Shown here piece after piece: positions 26,395 through 35,013 of a stretch of 64,000 nt of DNA. Each line of letters starts with the position of its first letter. Positions within the stretch are counted from its first letter, which is position 1. Origin of the DNA: Methanobacteriota archaeon (GTDB lineage: Archaea; Halobacteriota; Methanosarcinia; Methanosarcinales; Methanosarcinaceae); assembly GCA_023399215.1 (NCBI GenBank), contig JAEWQJ010000031.1, positions 1-64,000 of the forward strand, in the 5' to 3' direction. The notes beneath the pieces are model-generated. The model was not told the origin of the DNA. It made no database searches and saw only the letters and a list, made by a program, of their open reading frames with translations. Position numbers and translations under genes: made by a program.

Positions 26395-26757
26395 ATGCTG
26401 AACATAGAACTACTTCCGGTTCTCCTCCGATTTCTTTTTGGAGGAAGCGCTGTTGCGATTTCCGCAATTGTTGCAAAGAAGTTCGGAGGCAGGTTAGGAG
26501 GAGTTTTTGCAGCTTTCCCGGCAGTGTATCTTGCAGCAATTCTGGGTCTGAGCATAGATTATAAGGGAAGTGAACTGCTCCTGATCTCAGAACAGCTTTC
26601 TAAAGGTGCACTTGTGGGAATGCTGGCAGACATTTGTTGTGCTCTTGCTGCAAGTTATCTTATTCTCAGGTCTGGGTGGAAAAAAGGGCTGGTTTACTCG
26701 CTTCTCCTCTGGGCTATGCTTGCTCCTGCAATCTACTTCGTGTGGTTCAGATTCTGA
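26395..26757 (+). CDS. small DUF3147-like membrane protein
   Basis: This 120-residue protein has about four hydrophobic segments and the motif GGVFAAFPAVYLAAILGLS in segment 2. The same motif (AGVFAAFPAVMVAAVIMAG) occurs in the protein at 33889-34284, so the two are paralogues. Both fit the small integral membrane family DUF3147. The ATG at 26395 has AGGAAGA 6 nt upstream and is preferred over a start at 26347. The function is unknown. It may be cotranscribed with dtdA. Confidence 0.7.
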   Translation: MLNIELLPVLLRFLFGGSAVAISAIVAKKFGGRLGGVFAAFPAVYLAAILGLSIDYKGSELLLISEQLSKGALVGMLADICCALAASYLILRSGWKKGLVYSLLLWAMLAPAIYFVWFRF

Positions 26758-27480
26758 AAAAATCTTTGGTCAAGCTTTCTTTTAGAAAGGTTGTGGTCAA
26801 ATTTTCATTTGAAAAGGTTTGTGGTCAAGCCGTTGCTAGAGCTTTTCGATCAAACCTTTTTTTAAAAGTGTTTTGGAACAGCTGTTGCGCTGTTTGATCA
26901 CGCAAACCATGTTGTTACCGAAGTTTTCGCTCAAGCCTTTTTTGAAAAGGGTTGCGGGCAAGCAATTTTTTTAAAAGTGTTTTGGAACAGCCGTTGCGCT
27001 GTTTGATCACGCAAACTATGTTGTTACCGAAGTTTTCGCTCAAGCCTTTTTTGAAAAGGGTTGCGGGCAAGCCTTTCTTCCTTTTCGCAGACAATTAAAT
27101 GTGTTATCCAGCCGAACTTGTTGTGACCTAATGTGTCTTTACAACATTTATCGTTGACTTTTCTATAGGCTCTTAGACAATTCTCTGACAATTTTTAGCG
27201 AAGATAATGGGTACTGATAAGTATCGATTACCTTTAGCTTATATTTGTTGAGCAGGTATTTTCACATATGCATTTGATATCATCTATCACCTGAATTGTT
27301 TTGGGCATACTCTCACAACATAAAGACACAGAATATATATGCGACCTCCTGCCATTGGGTTTATGTATATTTCACAATTAAGTAATTGATAACGATGTCC
27401 GATGATGATCAAATATATTTCTGAACAACGTTTTAAAAGAATATGCGTACCTTAGGATATTCTGGTAAGGAAAATACCCT
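26758..27480. repeat. 109-bp direct duplication in the intergenic region
   Basis: Two nearly identical copies at 26857-26965 and 26966-27075 (period 109) differ at only a few positions, such as AGCTGTTGCG versus AGCCGTTGCG and CAAACCATG versus CAAACTATG. They contain GATCACGC and paired AAAGCCTT/AAAAGG-type segments. A shorter related piece precedes them at 26760-26856. No gene is seen from 26758 to 27480 apart from the duplication. Confidence 0.85.
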
Positions 27481-30400
27481 GTGATTGAAGAGGGATGTGA
27501 TAACACGGACAAGGAAAAGGAGCCCACAGGCAAAGAGGAAATACAAAAGTCAAATGAAGAAAAGCCGCAATCCATAGAAAAAAACTCAACTGGAGAAAAT
27601 TCTGTTCTGGATGTATCTTTGGATGAGTTTCCAAAAAAGGACTTTCCAATTGTAGGTATCGGGGCATCGGCTGGTGGGCTAGCTGCATTCGAAGCCTTCT
27701 TTTCAACCATTCCCTCAGACACAGATCCAGGAGCGGCTTTTGTCCTGGTACAGCACCTGGATCCGAATCATAAAAGCATTCTTTCCGACCTGATCAGAAA
27801 CTTTACTCGGATGCCTGTATACGAAGCTACAAATTGGATAAATATTGAGCCTAACTGCGTTTACATCATCCCACCTAACTGCGACATGGTTCTTCGGGAT
27901 GGCGTGCTCCAGTTGATGGAGCCATCCCAGCCGCACGGTCGTCGCCTACCTATTGATATATTTTTCAGCTCTCTGGCCCAGGACAAGAAAGAGAAGGCTA
28001 TTGGTATTGTACTCTCAGGTACAGGTAGTGACGGCACAAAGGGAGTGCAGGCTATTAAGGCTGAGGGAGGAATGGTAATGGCACAGACCCCCGAGTCCAG
28101 CGAATACAACAACATGCCTCTTAGTGCCATTGCTACAGGTCAGGTGGATTACGTCCTGAAGCCTGAAGAGATGCCTGCCCAGCTCATTGCCTATATTACC
28201 TGTGTTTTCGGAAAAACACGCCAGGTAACCTTAAAATTTGAAGGCCTGATGAAGAATATATTTAATTTTCTTCACATCAAGACCGGTCATGACTTTTCTC
28301 ACTACAAGTACGGTACCATCAATCGGCGCGTTGAACGGCGCATGGCTGTCCTAAATATTGAGAATGTAAATGAGTATGTGCATCATTTAGAGCAAAAGCC
28401 TGCTGAGGTGGAAGCTCTCTTTCATGACCTTTTAATCGGCGTTACCAGTTTCTTCCGTAATCCTGAAGCTTATGAAGCACTCCAGGAACAGGTTATCCCG
28501 TGTCTTTTTGCCGGCAAGTACCCAGAGTCATCAATACGCGTCTGGGTGCCCGGATGTTCCACAGGTGAAGAGGCATATTCCATAGCCATTTTACTCCAGG
28601 AACAGATGGATAACTTAAACCAAAATTTTAAGGTGCAGATTTTCGCCACTGATATTGATAGTAAGGCTATTGAAAAGGCCCGTAGCGGCCTATATTCAGC
28701 CAATATTGCCGCCGATATGTCCTCTGAAAGGCTTAAGCGCTTCTTCAATCTGGATTCAGACGGCTACTACCATATTCAGCACAATATCCGTGAAATGGTT
28801 ATTTTTTCCGAGCAGGATATCATTAAGGATCCTCCATTCTCTAAGCTTGACCTCATCAGTTGTCGCAACTTGCTGATCTATATGGACAAAGAACTGCAGA
28901 AGAAACTAATTCCCCTCTTCCACTACGCATTGAACCCTGGTGGATTTCTCTTTCTTGGTCCCTCCGAAAATGTGGGCGAGTTCACAAATCTTTTTGACAC
29001 ACTGGATCGCAAGTCAAAACTGTACATAAAAAAAGGAGGCGCTAGCAGTGAGTATTTCCTTTCCATAGGGACTTTTATCCCATCATCTATGAAAAGCGAA
29101 GCAAGAAAGTCTTCAGGCAATGTTCCTGTCGAAATCAGACCTAAACTGCGCGAGCTGACCGAGCAAGCAATGCTGCAGTATTACGCCCCTGCCAGCGTTC
29201 TGATCGACGAACACGGCAATATTCTGTATATCTATGGCCGTACTGGCATGTACCTTGAACCAGCTTCGGGTGAAGTTGGCATGAACATACTGAGTATGGC
29301 TCGAGAGGGATTAAGATCAGAATTGACTACGGCCCTGCACAGAGCCGTCATAAATAAAGCGTCAGTGTTTCATCCCAGAGTGCGAGTTAAAACCAACGGC
29401 GATTTCACTACAATTAATCTGGCGGTACGGCCTGTAGAGCGAAACCATGATACAACCACCTGGTTAAACTTATTCCTGGTCACTTTTGAGAAAATACCGG
29501 AGTCAGAGCAGATCGAAACCGAAAAGGCCATCCCCATAGATGCTGGCGAAAATACCTGTGAAACGGATGTGGATGTGCGGATCTTAAAGCTGAAAAAGGA
29601 GTTACAGGCCAAGGAAGAAAGCCTCAAAGCTTCCAATGAGGAACTGGCGACTTCCAATGAAGAACTTAAATCTGCAAACGAAGAGATGCAGTCAGTCAAC
29701 GAGGAACTACAATCCACAAATGAGGAACTGGAGACCTCAAGGGAGGAACTGCAATCAGTAAATGAGGAACTGGGCACGGTCAATATCGAACTGCAAAACA
29801 GGGTAGCTGAACTGTCTCAAGCCAATAACGACATGAATAACCTGCTGGCTGGAACAGGCATAGGCACTATCTTTGTGGACCATCAACTACGTATCATACG
29901 CTTCACTCCTCCAGCTACACGTTTGATAAACCTGATCCCATCAGACATTGGAAGGCCGGTTGGACATATTGTCTCAAACCTTCTGGGCTACGACCGCCTG
30001 GTAGAGGACATAAAAGAGGTGCTGGACAGCCTGATACCCAAAGATATTGAGGTTCGGACTAAGGAGAATACCTGGTATTTACTTGGCATCCGGCCCTATC
30101 GCACCCTTGAAAACACTATTGAAGGAGCGGTAATCACTTTTACGGATATTACCGAGATGAAACGGGTGAGGCTTAAGAAGTCTGAAACTATGAGCCGTCT
30201 GGTTGCAGTAGTGCACGATGCAAGCGATGCTATAACGCTGCAGGATCTGAAAGGCAACATCCTGGCCTGGAATCCAAAGGCAGAGAGTATTTATGGATGG
30301 AGTGAAACCGAAGCACTCTCAATGAATGTTAGCAGCATGATCCCGGAGGATCGGAAAACAGAAGAGCTGTCTATAGTGAAAAAGCTTAGCCGGGCTGAGG

Positions 30401-30564
30401 TTCTTGAACCTTACCGCACCCAAAGAATTACCAAAGATGGCAGGATAGTGGATGTATGGCTGACCGCCACATCACTGGTAAACGAAGCCGGTGAAGTGTA
30501 TGCTATTGCAATCACGGAGCGGGAAATCAAATTAGAAGATAATGAGAAGAAGAACCCGAAATAA
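27481..30564 (+). CDS. CheB-CheR-PAS fusion signalling protein
   Basis: This protein has 1027 residues. A CheB methylesterase domain (about 50-245) keeps the catalytic serine in GIGASAGG near 58, the histidine region VQHLDPNH and the aspartate in SGTGSDGTKG. A CheR methyltransferase domain (about 255-520) includes VTSFFRNPEAY and the SAM motif WVPGCSTGEEAYS. A long coiled coil of NEEL repeats (about 690-780) and two PAS domains (about 785-900 and 905-1020) follow. There is no receiver domain and no chemotaxis gene in the window. The start is GTG, the first possible start after an in-frame stop at 27466. The usual role of such proteins is sensory methylation linked to two-component signalling; the target is unknown. 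A histidine kinase gene follows. Confidence 0.88.
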   Translation: MIEEGCDNTDKEKEPTGKEEIQKSNEEKPQSIEKNSTGENSVLDVSLDEFPKKDFPIVGIGASAGGLAAFEAFFSTIPSDTDPGAAFVLVQHLDPNHKSILSDLIRNFTRMPVYEATNWINIEPNCVYIIPPNCDMVLRDGVLQLMEPSQPHGRRLPIDIFFSSLAQDKKEKAIGIVLSGTGSDGTKGVQAIKAEGGMVMAQTPESSEYNNMPLSAIATGQVDYVLKPEEMPAQLIAYITCVFGKTRQVTLKFEGLMKNIFNFLHIKTGHDFSHYKYGTINRRVERRMAVLNIENVNEYVHHLEQKPAEVEALFHDLLIGVTSFFRNPEAYEALQEQVIPCLFAGKYPESSIRVWVPGCSTGEEAYSIAILLQEQMDNLNQNFKVQIFATDIDSKAIEKARSGLYSANIAADMSSERLKRFFNLDSDGYYHIQHNIREMVIFSEQDIIKDPPFSKLDLISCRNLLIYMDKELQKKLIPLFHYALNPGGFLFLGPSENVGEFTNLFDTLDRKSKLYIKKGGASSEYFLSIGTFIPSSMKSEARKSSGNVPVEIRPKLRELTEQAMLQYYAPASVLIDEHGNILYIYGRTGMYLEPASGEVGMNILSMAREGLRSELTTALHRAVINKASVFHPRVRVKTNGDFTTINLAVRPVERNHDTTTWLNLFLVTFEKIPESEQIETEKAIPIDAGENTCETDVDVRILKLKKELQAKEESLKASNEELATSNEELKSANEEMQSVNEELQSTNEELETSREELQSVNEELGTVNIELQNRVAELSQANNDMNNLLAGTGIGTIFVDHQLRIIRFTPPATRLINLIPSDIGRPVGHIVSNLLGYDRLVEDIKEVLDSLIPKDIEVRTKENTWYLLGIRPYRTLENTIEGAVITFTDITEMKRVRLKKSETMSRLVAVVHDASDAITLQDLKGNILAWNPKAESIYGWSETEALSMNVSSMIPEDRKTEELSIVKKLSRAEVLEPYRTQRITKDGRIVDVWLTATSLVNEAGEVYAIAITEREIKLEDNEKKNPK

Positions 30565-30583
30565 AAAGACTTTCCAGATCAGG

Positions 30584-30737
30584 CCGTCTCAAAACTCAAC
30601 CTATTTCTACAATTGGATAATTGGGCATTGTTGATTTTGAATTTAGATCGTAATTTATTCTGAAATTCAGGAATATATTTACCTTGAAGTTGAATATATT
30701 ATCCCAATTGTAGAGTCAACTGTAGTTTTGAGACAGC
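30584..30737. mobile_element. MITE-like element with about 35-bp terminal inverted repeats
   Basis: The ends GCCGTCTCAAAACT and AGTTTTGAGACAGC are inverted repeats. Similarity continues inward (CTACAATTGG with CCAATTGTAG, then ATAAT with ATTAT), so the element can fold almost end to end. It is about 154 bp with no coding capacity. No clear target-site duplication is visible. It lies directly after the CheB-CheR-PAS stop codon and may also act as its terminator. The GTCTCAAAAC-type end suggests a DDE-transposase IS as parent (inference). Confidence 0.7.
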
Positions 30738-31150
30738 TTGAGATAATGACTTTTGTATAGGCTCAGGGAAGATCTCTTGATAAAAAGCACTCGATATCAG
30801 AATCTTGAGTTGCTGTCGTCGAAGAAAGTATTATATTAGAGTAAACTAATGAATCAAGTTATTTTATAAGTATAAACCAGACTCACCTTGCTCAGTAGAT
30901 ACGTGTTAATTTTTATTATAACATTTATATGTAAAACACGATTGTAGGGGCCAGTCTTGATTAAATCTGAAAAAATTAACAGAACATATGTTTACGGGAA
31001 TTAAATCTATTCTTGTGCTTACATTTTTCAGTAATTAACTTCAGGGTTCAAAATACTAGAGCCAAAATTGTGAAAAATAAGAGGATTAGGGCACGTAGAT
31101 TGAGATAAGAAATATTTGCCTTTACATTCTCAATTTGGAGGAAATTTGGA
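30738..31150. other. intergenic spacer before the sensor kinase
   Basis: No gene is seen. GGAGGA at 31137-31142 provides the RBS for the GTG at 31151. Confidence 0.4.
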
Positions 31151-33181
31151 GTGAAAGAAAGCCTGAGGAAATCTGGCATTGATATTATTGGAGATGTGCC
31201 CTGGGGTACACATATTTGTCAATTCTATCAAACAAAAGAAGATTTTATGGATACGCTGGTTCCTTACTTCAAGACAGGACTGGAAAATAACGAGCTTAGC
31301 ATGTGGATCACATCGGGACCCTTAGAAGTAGAAGATGCAAAAGAATCTCTGAGAATGACTGTTCCTGATATTGATAGTTATTTGGAAAAAGGACAAATAC
31401 AAATTATTCCCTACAGTCGGTTTTATGCAGAAGAGGGCGTTTTTGATTCGGAGAGAGTCTTAAACAGCCTTGTTGAAAAACTCAATCAGGCTCTGGCAAG
31501 TGGATACGATGGATTGAGGTTAAGTGGAAATGCTTTGTGGCTGGAGAAAAAGGATTGGAGTGATTTTGTTAACTATGAGATAAAACTGGACAGTGCCATA
31601 AGCAATTATAAGATGATCGCTCTCTGCACCTATTCTCTTGATAGGTTCGATGCAACCAAAATTATCGAGGTAGCTATTAACCACCAGTTTGTGTTAATCA
31701 AAAGGGAAGGAAAATTAGAACAGATAAAAAATTCCAGGCGTGAGAAGGAAGAAGAAAAAATCAGGAGTTTAGCAGATATTGTGGAGTCATCAAATGATGC
31801 TATTTTAACGATCTCGCTTGATGGCATTATTACCAGCTGGAACAAAGGTGCAGAGCAAACTTATGGCTATTCAGCTAAAGAAATTATTGGGAAGCCCATA
31901 TCCATCCTTGAACCGCCTATCTTAGTTGAGGAAACAGAAGAATTAATTGAACTGTTTAAACAGGGAGATAAAATCCACAATTATGAGACTTTACGGTTAA
32001 GAGAAGATGGTAGGATAATAAACGTTTCAGTAACTTTTTCTCCAATTTTTGACTCTTCTAAAAATCTGATTTCTATCTCAGTTATCTCCAGAGATATAAC
32101 CAGAAGTAAAAGAGTCGAAGAAAAACTCCGGAAAAGTGAAGAAAGATACAGAGTCGCTACAGAGCAGACAGGGCAAGTGGTATATGAATATGATTTAAGA
32201 ACAGATAAAAGCAGCTGGGCAGGTGCTATCGAAGAAGTTACAGGGTATAGCCTTGAAGAGTTCCAGAGGTTTGGCAAGGAAGTGTGGCTTAAAAATATCC
32301 ATCTGACAGATATGAGTAGTGGGGATGAAAAGTTTCAGAGTGCGAGAAAGACCGGAGGTAGATTTAAGGAAGAATTAAGGTTAAGAAAAAAAGATGGAAG
32401 TTGCATTTATATAGAAAATAACGGAGTCTGGCTTAAGGGTTATGATGACCAGCCTTGTGAGGCTATCGGAGTATTGAAAGACATCACTGAAAGAAAAAAG
32501 ACAGAAAATTTCCTTAAGAGTATAGAAACTGTCCGTAAAAAGGAAATCCACCACAGGATCAAGAATAACCTTCAGGTAATTTCTTCTCTTCTCGATCTTC
32601 AGGCTGATAAGTTCAATGATACGAAAGTTGTTGAAGCTTTCAGGGAAAGCCAGAATCGAGTAGTTTCTATGGCTCTCATTCATGAAGAGCTGCACGAAGG
32701 CGGGGAAAGCGAGGTACTGAACTCTTCTAAATATCTAGAGAGGCTTGTTGAGAACATTTTCCAGACGTACAGATCTAGAAATGCCGATATTAGATTGAAC
32801 ATGGATCTGGAAGAAAATATTTTCTTTGGTATGGATACTGTAGTTCCATTAGGGCTAATCGTCAACGAACTCGTTTCAAATTCTCTTAAACATGCATTTG
32901 TCGACAGAGATAACGGGCAGATTCAAATTAAACTTTGTAAAGGAGTATCAGGTGGATGTAAAGGCAATATAGCAGGAAGCAAACAAAAGGAATCTCAAAG
33001 TACCAGTTTTATCCTGATAGTCTCAGACAATGGAATAGGTATACCTGGAGATTTTGATCTGGAGAATCCTGTTAGCCTTGGCATGCAACTGGTAAACACT
33101 CTCATAGACCAGTTAGAAGGCAAACTTGAACTAAAAAAAGACAATGGGACAGAATTCACTATAAAATTTCAAGTGATGTAA
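31151..33181 (+). CDS. MEDS-PAS-PAS sensor histidine kinase
   Basis: This 676-residue cytoplasmic sensor kinase begins with a MEDS domain (about 10-180, opening WGTHICQFYQTKEDF), found in methanogens and methylotrophs and proposed to sense methyl-group-related ligands. PAS domains follow at about 210-325 and 335-455. The dimerisation/phosphoacceptor domain is of HisKA_2 type (EIHHRIKNNLQVISSLLDLQ near 470-490), and the HATPase domain has its N-box in LIVNELVSNSLKHAF and G-box DNGIGIP. There are no transmembrane segments. The GTG start is set by GGAGGA 8 nt upstream. No response regulator is adjacent. It lies behind the CheB-CheR-PAS gene, so the two may share a pathway (positional inference). 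Confidence 0.9.
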   Translation: MKESLRKSGIDIIGDVPWGTHICQFYQTKEDFMDTLVPYFKTGLENNELSMWITSGPLEVEDAKESLRMTVPDIDSYLEKGQIQIIPYSRFYAEEGVFDSERVLNSLVEKLNQALASGYDGLRLSGNALWLEKKDWSDFVNYEIKLDSAISNYKMIALCTYSLDRFDATKIIEVAINHQFVLIKREGKLEQIKNSRREKEEEKIRSLADIVESSNDAILTISLDGIITSWNKGAEQTYGYSAKEIIGKPISILEPPILVEETEELIELFKQGDKIHNYETLRLREDGRIINVSVTFSPIFDSSKNLISISVISRDITRSKRVEEKLRKSEERYRVATEQTGQVVYEYDLRTDKSSWAGAIEEVTGYSLEEFQRFGKEVWLKNIHLTDMSSGDEKFQSARKTGGRFKEELRLRKKDGSCIYIENNGVWLKGYDDQPCEAIGVLKDITERKKTENFLKSIETVRKKEIHHRIKNNLQVISSLLDLQADKFNDTKVVEAFRESQNRVVSMALIHEELHEGGESEVLNSSKYLERLVENIFQTYRSRNADIRLNMDLEENIFFGMDTVVPLGLIVNELVSNSLKHAFVDRDNGQIQIKLCKGVSGGCKGNIAGSKQKESQSTSFILIVSDNGIGIPGDFDLENPVSLGMQLVNTLIDQLEGKLELKKDNGTEFTIKFQVM

Positions 33182-33206
33182 AAAAGTAAAATGTAAAAAA
33201 AGAATT

Positions 33207-33292
33207 GTGTGTAGGTTGCTGGTTTTAGTTTTTAATAAGAAATAGTCATGTGTGTAGGTTACTGATTTTAGTTTTTAATAAGAAATAGTCAT
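33207..33292. repeat. 43-bp tandem duplication
   Basis: Two adjacent copies (33207-33249 and 33250-33292) of a unit beginning GTGTGTAGGTTGCTGG and ending AAGAAATAGTCAT differ at two positions. Confidence 0.88.
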
Positions 33293-33454
33293 CACCAATT
33301 ATTATCTCTCGATGTACCCGACAAAGATTTCCTCCTATTTCCTCCTGCATAACAGTGATATCTTGCTAGATTGTATGCTCTCTGATATTAATATAGAGTT
33401 CTATCAATCGGGTCCCAAACCAAACAATATGATCAGTAATGAATTTATATGAAG

Positions 33455-33790
33455 AAGCGTAAAGCCCCTGAGTCTTTAGCTCAGGGGATATAAGCGTCAA
33501 CTTCTCCTCTATTCTTTTCAGTATTCTTTAACTTCATATAGACCATCGAATAATTTAATATTAGATTAAGGTATGCGAAAACCAAGCAACCTTTTTCCAA
33601 TAGTCTACCATCAGGCTCAGTAGGTCGTAGAAAAACCTTCGACTCTAGCTTGTAACTACGTAAAGCCGAAACGAGCGAAAGAGCAAAACTCAGTACGGAC
33701 GGTTCAGCCGGAATTAAAGCCTTTGGAGATGCCGATGGTCATCTATGAATGAGGAAGCCGCTAAGTCTTTAGCTTAGTGGCAGTTCACAA
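33455..33790 (+). mobile_element. IS200/IS605-type remnant with two right-end hairpins
   Basis: Two hairpins share the loop TCTTTAG: CCCCTGAG/CTCAGGGG at 33465-33487 and GCCGCTAAG/CTTAGTGGC at 33757-33781. Such hairpins, preceded by GAATGAGGAAGCC and followed by AGTTCAC, resemble the subterminal right end of tnpB-bearing IS605/IS1341 elements. Between them is a tnpB C-terminal remnant at 33659-33748. The region just before the second hairpin corresponds to the part of such elements that encodes the omega (reRNA) guide scaffold. No intact tnpA or tnpB is present. Confidence 0.65.
33659..33748 (+). pseudogene. tnpB: tnpB 3' fragment
   Basis: One frame reads RKAETSERAKLSTDGSAGIK then AFGDADGHL and a stop at 33746-33748. 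This matches the usual C-terminal tail of TnpB proteins of the IS605/IS1341 group (GSAGIKAxGD). The same frame is blocked by a stop just upstream. Only about 29 codons remain, lying immediately before the right-end hairpin. Confidence 0.6.
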
Positions 33791-33888
33791 CGGTTTCCTT
33801 GTATAAGAGGAATAAAAATAGTATTGATCAGGAATATCTAAAATATTTTAATAGTTCTTTTAGAAAAGTTGCAATAAGGAGTTATATC

Positions 33889-34284
33889 ATGAAATTAGAT
33901 TTCAAAGACCTTGCTCTCAGGTTCGTCTTCGGGGGAGTTGCTGTTGCTGCCTGTTATATCATGCTGCAGATAATCCCTTCAAAATCTTTTGCTGGAGTTT
34001 TTGCAGCTTTTCCAGCTGTTATGGTAGCTGCTGTAATAATGGCAGGACATTTTGGAAGTTCTGAGCAAGCTTCTGACATTGCCCTCGGAGCTAGCGCAGG
34101 GATGATAGGCGGCACTATATGCGTGCTCACTGCTGCTCTCTGTATGGAGTACTTTAACAGGTGGGGCCTTTCAATTATTATTGCTCTTTTAATCTGGTTT
34201 TTCAGCTCATACTTATCAACCAGGTTGATCCAGGGTTTCCTGGGAAAAATGAAAGAAAAAAGACAGCAAAAAACACACTATTGA
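33889..34284 (+). CDS. small DUF3147-like membrane protein, paralogue
   Basis: This 131-residue protein has four predicted membrane segments, the motif AGVFAAFPAVMVAAVIMAG and a basic C-terminal tail (KMKEKRQQKTHY). It is paralogous to the protein at 26395-26757, sharing GVFAAFPAV and the spacing of segments. The ATG at 33889 is chosen because AAGGAG lies 7 nt upstream; codons before it (from 33799) come from the IS remnant flank. The function is unknown. It lies directly downstream of the IS605-type remnant. Confidence 0.7.
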   Translation: MKLDFKDLALRFVFGGVAVAACYIMLQIIPSKSFAGVFAAFPAVMVAAVIMAGHFGSSEQASDIALGASAGMIGGTICVLTAALCMEYFNRWGLSIIIALLIWFFSSYLSTRLIQGFLGKMKEKRQQKTHY

Positions 34285-34349
34285 ACTTTGAGATTCCAGA
34301 AAAGCCCTGAACAAAGAAATTCTTCCGGGTTCATCTTTACCACCCTTTT

Positions 34350-34412
34350 ACGGACTTTCCTGGACTTTCCTGGACTTTCCTGGACTTTCTTGGATTTTCT
34401 TGAACTCTCCCG
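34350..34412. repeat. 10-bp tandem array
   Basis: Six copies of GGACTTTCCT, decaying to GGATTTTCTT and GAACTCTCCC, run exactly in phase at 10 bp, close to one helical turn. They lie between two convergent small genes. Confidence 0.85.
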
Positions 34413-34478
34413 GGATTTGTACTCCTCCAAAATATTCCGGAATCTTCACTCCTGGGTTTGTTATTTTATTTACCTGAC

Positions 34479-34640
34479 TTATTGTTTTAATTTCATTGGT
34501 TCTCCACAGCATGTTACATTGCCGGTACAGCATGCGTCGGTAGAGCAGGATACATCTCCGCACTCCTTTACTACCTGGAGTTCAAAACCACATGTCTCGC
34601 AACGAAGAACCTGACCCATTTTTAAATCTCCACAGTTCAT
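34479..34640 (-). CDS. cysteine-rich desulforedoxin-like microprotein
   Basis: This 53-residue protein has nine cysteines. It contains the desulforedoxin frame: MGQVLRCETCGFELQVV (C14, C17) and, at the C-terminus, TCCGEPMK (C44, C45), the rubredoxin-like FeS4 fold seen in desulforedoxin and the N-terminus of desulfoferrodoxin. A cysteine-rich insertion, ECGDVSCSTDACCTG (C27, C32, C37, C38), is unusual and could bind a second metal. The start ATG has a near-perfect RBS, GGGGTGA, 6 nt upstream. The role is likely in redox or oxidative-stress electron transfer (inference). A shorter start at 34619 (MGQVL) would leave the core intact. Confidence 0.8.
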   Translation of the reverse strand: MNCGDLKMGQVLRCETCGFELQVVKECGDVSCSTDACCTGNVTCCGEPMKLKQ

Positions 34641-35013
34641 TTTCGTGTCACCCCAATATCCTTGATATGGAATGTATGTAATTTAGGTTCAAACTGCTTT
34701 TGAAACAATGATTCTGAAAATTAGTCTATAAAATAGCTCTGAGCTCTCTGAAAAGCAGTATTCTTGAACGCCGGAACGATAGATAATCTGGGGTAGGGAA
34801 ATCTGCTCAGACCCCGACCAGATTATATAAGTGGAAAAGGGCATCCTTAAATTTTTTCTTCAGTAATTCTTCTAGACTTTTCTATGCTTCAGTTTCAGTT
34901 ACATTTTTAAATATCTACTCTATCAGATGAGTAAATTCTTATCATATTTGCCGCAAATATCTATAGCAATCTGGCAAAACTTATTTTCTGATCAAAAAAC
35001 AGGAAATGTTTCT
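34641..35013. other. intergenic region between the microprotein and the DUF89 gene
   Basis: This is the divergent promoter region. It contains A+T-rich DNA and no further gene. An upstream reading of the DUF89 frame from 34927 lacks an RBS. Confidence 0.4.

Noticed and set aside
34288..34614. 108-codon plus-strand frame
   Set aside because: It covers a 10-bp tandem array and the antisense of the well-supported cysteine-rich microprotein.
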